Assembly (NCBI GenBank): GCA_022571415.1
Contig: JACZXW010000005.1
Location: 1 to 56,915, forward strand
From: Pseudomonadota bacterium
GTDB taxonomy: Bacteria; Pseudomonadota; Gammaproteobacteria; Pseudomonadales; Azotimanducaceae
Length of the DNA: 56,915 nt
Direction: 5' to 3'
Shown here: positions 54,339-56,915 of the stretch, in pieces
How positions within the stretch are numbered: the stretch's first letter is position 1
Layout: each line of letters begins with the position of its first letter
Program-made: the position numbers and the translations under genes
The notes under the pieces: generated by a model
The model's input: only the letters and a program-made list of their open reading frames with translations
Told to the model about the DNA's origin: nothing
The model's database searches: none

Positions 54339-54454
54339 TATTCTTCTTTCCTCAATGATAAAAACCGCGACCTGCCACGTGATCTATAAAATATTGCGGC
54401 AATCTCCATTATACTTGCCGTAACGAAAATAGGACGCTGACTAAAGTAAATTTT

Positions 54455-55306
54455 ATGGCAAAGAGCATGACCGCGTTTGCTCGCGTGGAAGCGGATAACA
54501 TTTCCTGGGAAATTCGATCAGTAAACCAACGATATCTCGACGTCACATTTCGAATGCCTGACGTCTATCGGGTTCTTGAAATACAACTGAAAAATTCCCT
54601 TCGCCAACAGCTACATCGGGGGAAACTTGATTGCGTACTGCGTGTCCACCAGGAACAATCCCAGGTTTCGCTCGTAATTAATGAAGAACTCGTCAGTTCA
54701 CTCAGGACTGCGGCCGATAGAATTGATGCATTGACTGGTAACGATAGTCAAATTAATGCACTGGATCTATTACGATGGCCAGGTGCAATTCTGGACGATA
54801 ACCTCGATAGTGAAACCGAGCAGGTAAGCATCATTGAAACATTCAACGACGCGGTAACGTCACTCGTAGAAATGCGACAGCGGGAAGGTGACGAGCTGAA
54901 GAACATTGTGCTCGCACAGCTTGGCGAACTCGCAGGCGTCGTGGACCAGGTTCGCCTGGAAGCGCCATCCATCGCCAAACACCAGCGCACCAAGCTTCAG
55001 GACAGATTGTTACAATTCAAGGTAGACCTAGACGAGGGTAGACTGGAACAGGAGCTTGTTTATCTTGCACAGAAGTCAGACATTATGGAGGAGCTGGATC
55101 GCCTCGATACACACATGGGAGAGGTTAGAAATACCCTTGACCAGGCAGGCCCTATCGGTCGCCGTCTGGATTTCCTGATGCAGGAACTAAATCGAGAGGC
55201 AAATACCTTGTCCTCGAAGGCAAGTGTGGCAAATACTTCCCTGCAGACCGTCGATCTGAAAGTCATTATTGAACAGATGAGAGAGCAGATCCAAAATCTG
55301 GAGTAA
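54455..55306 (+). CDS. yicC: YicC-family endoribonuclease/stress protein
   Basis: The 283-residue protein shows SMTAFARVE at the N-terminus, SVNQRYLDVTFRMPD, LRQQLHRGKLDC, and the C-terminal DUF1732 part (MEELDRLDTHMGEVRNTLDQ and GRRLDFLMQELNREANTLSSKA). YicC-like proteins have been shown to be RNA endonucleases acting on sRNA/RNA substrates. The pairing with gmk directly downstream (4-bp gap) and with rph upstream on the other strand is standard in gammaproteobacteria. Confidence 0.94.
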   Translation: MAKSMTAFARVEADNISWEIRSVNQRYLDVTFRMPDVYRVLEIQLKNSLRQQLHRGKLDCVLRVHQEQSQVSLVINEELVSSLRTAADRIDALTGNDSQINALDLLRWPGAILDDNLDSETEQVSIIETFNDAVTSLVEMRQREGDELKNIVLAQLGELAGVVDQVRLEAPSIAKHQRTKLQDRLLQFKVDLDEGRLEQELVYLAQKSDIMEELDRLDTHMGEVRNTLDQAGPIGRRLDFLMQELNREANTLSSKASVANTSLQTVDLKVIIEQMREQIQNLE

Positions 55307-55310
55307 GTCA

Positions 55311-55949
55311 TTGAGTAGGAATACTGGCAAACCATTGGTCGTCGCGGCGCCATCCGGTGCTGGAAAAACCAGCCTGGTAAGGGCACTAGTGGAGTCAACC
55401 TCCAATGTGAAAGTCGCCATCTCCCATACGACCCGTCCCATACGTCCTGACGAAACCGATAAACTTGACTACTTTTTTATCGACGAATCGCGATTCCTGA
55501 TGATGATCGACAACCATGAATTTCTCGAGTGGGCCCGTGTTTTCGGTAGTCTCTACGGTACCAGCAAAAAAGAGGCTGATCGGATTGCCTCGAGCGGCAG
55601 CCATCTTGTTCTGGAAATCGACTGGCAAGGCGCCGCCCGGGTTCGCGATGAAATACCGCATGCCATCACCATTTTTATCTTGCCGCCATCTCTGGAATCA
55701 CTAAGAGAGCGTCTGCAAAAACGCGCCCAAGATGATCAACAGACCGTCGAACAACGCATGAATGCCGCAATTGATGAAATTTCCCACTACATGGAGTTTG
55801 ACTACCTGATTGTGAACGATGACTTTGACCGGGCTTTAAAGGAGATGTCGGATGTCGTTAACGGTAAGGGAGAATACCTGCGCCAGGACAGACAAAATCC
55901 CGAACTGGAACGGCTAATTTCCGATCTAGGCTGTGCCGCCACGGAGTGA
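55311..55949 (+). CDS. gmk: Guanylate kinase
   Basis: Gmk phosphorylates GMP to GDP. The 212-residue protein has the P-loop APSGAGKTSL, SHTTRPIRPDE, FLEWARVFGSLYGTS, VLEIDWQGAARVR and the lid region RLQKRAQDDQQTVEQRM. The start is TTG 55311. The last residues (CAATE) are read from the beginning of a gene-end repeat, and the TGA stop is the one in the repeat's GGAGTGAAAC, as in ruvX. rpoZ follows after a 221-bp region holding the repeat, a MITE half-end and a promoter. Confidence 0.95.
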   Translation: MSRNTGKPLVVAAPSGAGKTSLVRALVESTSNVKVAISHTTRPIRPDETDKLDYFFIDESRFLMMIDNHEFLEWARVFGSLYGTSKKEADRIASSGSHLVLEIDWQGAARVRDEIPHAITIFILPPSLESLRERLQKRAQDDQQTVEQRMNAAIDEISHYMEFDYLIVNDDFDRALKEMSDVVNGKGEYLRQDRQNPELERLISDLGCAATE

Positions 55950-55998
55950 AACACCCACCCCGGCTCGTCATTGGTGCAGCAAAACGTCGAGAGGGTAG
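55936..55998. repeat. Gene-end palindromic repeat at the gmk 3' end
   Basis: The motif CACGGAGTGAAAC, CCCCGGC and GCAGCAAAACGTCGAGAGG matches units at 28667-28920 and 33531-33596 in order and spacing. It overlaps the last gmk codons and provides their stop. Confidence 0.75.
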
Positions 55999-56020
55999 CC
56001 CAACCCGTTGAGCAGTGGCG

Positions 56021-56036
56021 GGGAACCTCTGATTAA
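56021..56036. repeat. Solitary MITE terminal repeat
   Basis: GGGAACCTCTGATTAA is the exact reverse complement of the right end of the MITE-like element at 3896-4067. No matching second end or interior is seen nearby, so it is a relic or a half-element. Confidence 0.6.
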
Positions 56037-56059
56037 TTGCCACTATTCGTGCCATAATA

Positions 56060-56088
56060 TTGTCAAACAGGGGCTTTATGGCTAAACT
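56060..56088 (+). promoter_or_regulatory. Sigma-70-type promoter for rpoZ
   Basis: TTGTCA (56060-56065) and TAAACT (56083-56088) are separated by 17 bases, about 80 bp before the rpoZ ATG. Confidence 0.5.
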
Positions 56089-56170
56089 GTGCGGCCCTTT
56101 TATGCCGGTCCCTGCCAGAGAACCTGGGAGCAGGTACCGGCGCATAACTAGACCCCGGAGAATAGAGCAG

Positions 56171-56391
56171 ATGGCTAGAGTTACCGTTGAAGATTGCCTT
56201 GAACATGTAGATAACAGATTCGAACTAGTGATGGTTTCCAGCAAACGTGCTAGGCAGATAGCGATGCTCGGTATGGAACCAATGGTACCGCTGGAAAACG
56301 ATAAACCCACCGTACTGGCGCTCCGGGAAATCGCGGCAGGATACGTGAATGCCTCAATTCTGGAGGAACGAAAAGAGTTACATTGGTTTTG
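56171..56391 (+). pseudogene. rpoZ: RNA polymerase omega subunit, 3' end replaced by foreign sequence
   Basis: The frame starts [20 protein letters not shown] and continues with [14 protein letters not shown] and [18 protein letters not shown], clear omega-subunit sequence. Omega stabilises the beta' subunit during polymerase assembly. After SILEE the sequence (RKELHWF, then stop) is unlike the family, whose acidic tail normally adds about 10-20 residues. The DNA here passes into AT-rich, eukaryote-like sequence, so the natural 3' end is missing and spoT, the usual next gene, is absent. The core fold would still be present if this were real. Confidence 0.8.
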
Positions 56392-56915
56392 ACTCCTTTG
56401 TAACAGAAGTCACCATCATCATCGATGCATGCATCCTCCCCGTTGTATGAGTCGACAAGATCCTCAACAGCAGCTGAAGTTATTGTGTTTTGCTTGTCTT
56501 CCATGTGTTATTTAACAATTTGTCAATTAGTACTGTGGAGCAATTTTGTATTGGTTTGTATTGTTGATTTTCTTTTATTTTGTTTTTATTTGTTTCGTTC
56601 GGTGATGCCGCCCTACAGATCACGTGACCGCCAGACGCGGAGGCCCGTGGAACACGGTGAAACAGCGTTGGTACGGGGTTTCCGTGTCCAAATTCCGCGT
56701 GGCCCACGGAAATCCCATGTATTAAGGTGACTTTTCTGTCTTTTATTTTCTTACAATTCTCCCATTTTATTAATTCATTTATATTTATTTCCTTGTTTTT
56801 CAGAATCAACATCTATTCCCTTTTCAGGAATTCCTTGTTTTTCAGGAAATTCCGATTTTACTTTCCCATTTATCTTTTACAATCGTGGTTTCATTACTGG
56901 GAAATTCCCCCTTTT
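56365..56915. other. Eukaryote-like non-coding or exon-containing sequence at the right edge
   Basis: From roughly 56365-56390 onward, composition and texture change. On the minus strand an ATG at 56504 opens MEDKQNTITSAAVEDLVDSY and an acidic stretch (GEDACIDDDGDF) whose codon use is unlike the bacterial genes. It runs into the rpoZ junction. Beyond it are AT-rich runs with two copies of TTCCTTGTTTTTCAG (about 56791 and 56829), which resemble intron 3' splice acceptors, and a GC-rich patch (56600-56710) with CCGTG/CACGG inverted pieces. No bacterial gene is recognised in this segment of over 500 bases. It is best read as host DNA joined in assembly, although real transfer cannot be excluded. 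Confidence 0.6.

Noticed and set aside
56250-56504. Bacterial gene on the minus strand overlapping rpoZ
   Set aside because: The first half is eukaryote-like and the second half is simply rpoZ antisense; the open frame spans the probable sequence junction.

Overview
The window is about 57 kb of a gammaproteobacterial chromosome with moderate G+C. Gene content and order resemble Pseudomonadales/Cellvibrionales-type bacteria: ygfB-zapA-6S RNA-fau, the pilGHIJ-chpA twitching chemosensory locus beside gshB-tonB-yqgE-ruvX, pilT/pilU next to yggS-proC-yggT-rdgB-hemW, rpoH-ftsX-ftsE-ftsY next to rsmD-coaD, and coaBC-dut-algC-argB-slmA beside pyrE-rph and yicC-gmk-rpoZ. No rRNA, tRNA, CRISPR array, insertion sequence with a transposase, or prophage was seen. 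Genus-level assignment is not possible from sequence reading alone.

Layout. 1-1854 (minus strand) is an AT-richer block of surface-polysaccharide genes: a NeuD/PglD-type acyltransferase, a broken ATP-grasp gene, and a sugar-transfer ATP-grasp domain fused in frame to the front half of aminopeptidase P. 2-5 kb holds cell-division and housekeeping genes with 6S RNA and a MITE-like repeat. 5-12.4 kb holds def, rpiA, a D-2-hydroxyglutarate-dehydrogenase-like flavoprotein and the carbon operon tkt-pgk-fba, with a second MITE copy between pgk and fba. 12.6-15.3 kb holds metK-metF-rsmE. 15.4-25.7 kb is the Chp chemosensory system that controls type IV pili, and 29-31.2 kb holds the retraction ATPases PilU and PilT, so twitching motility or surface sensing is a main theme. 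25.9-28.7 kb is gshB-tonB-yqgE-ruvX. 31.3-35.8 kb is yggS-proC-yggT-DUF4426-rdgB-hemW. 35.8-42.9 kb covers trmB, a DUF423 gene, rpoH with a perfect CIRCE operator, ftsXEY, rsmD, coaD, a small exported protein and mutM. 43-46.3 kb holds a lone hydantoinase/oxoprolinase subunit, L33 and L28, and radC. 46.5-56.4 kb covers coaBC, dut, a membrane-anchored AlgC, argB, slmA, a DUF4124 protein, pyrE, rph, yicC, gmk and a truncated rpoZ.

The most interesting points are these. AlgC has glycine where the catalytic phosphoserine is expected and serine in place of the arginine after the metal loop. rpoH carries an exact CIRCE element, which would place the heat-shock sigma factor under HrcA. A dispersed repeat family sits on gene 3' ends and supplies the stop codons of ruvX and gmk. 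A MITE-like family with nested inverted repeats abuts the 6S promoter and interrupts the tkt-pgk-fba operon. Both ends of the window look non-native: the left is a recombinant or chimeric pepP junction, and the last ~520 bases look eukaryotic (host DNA or an assembly join), truncating rpoZ.
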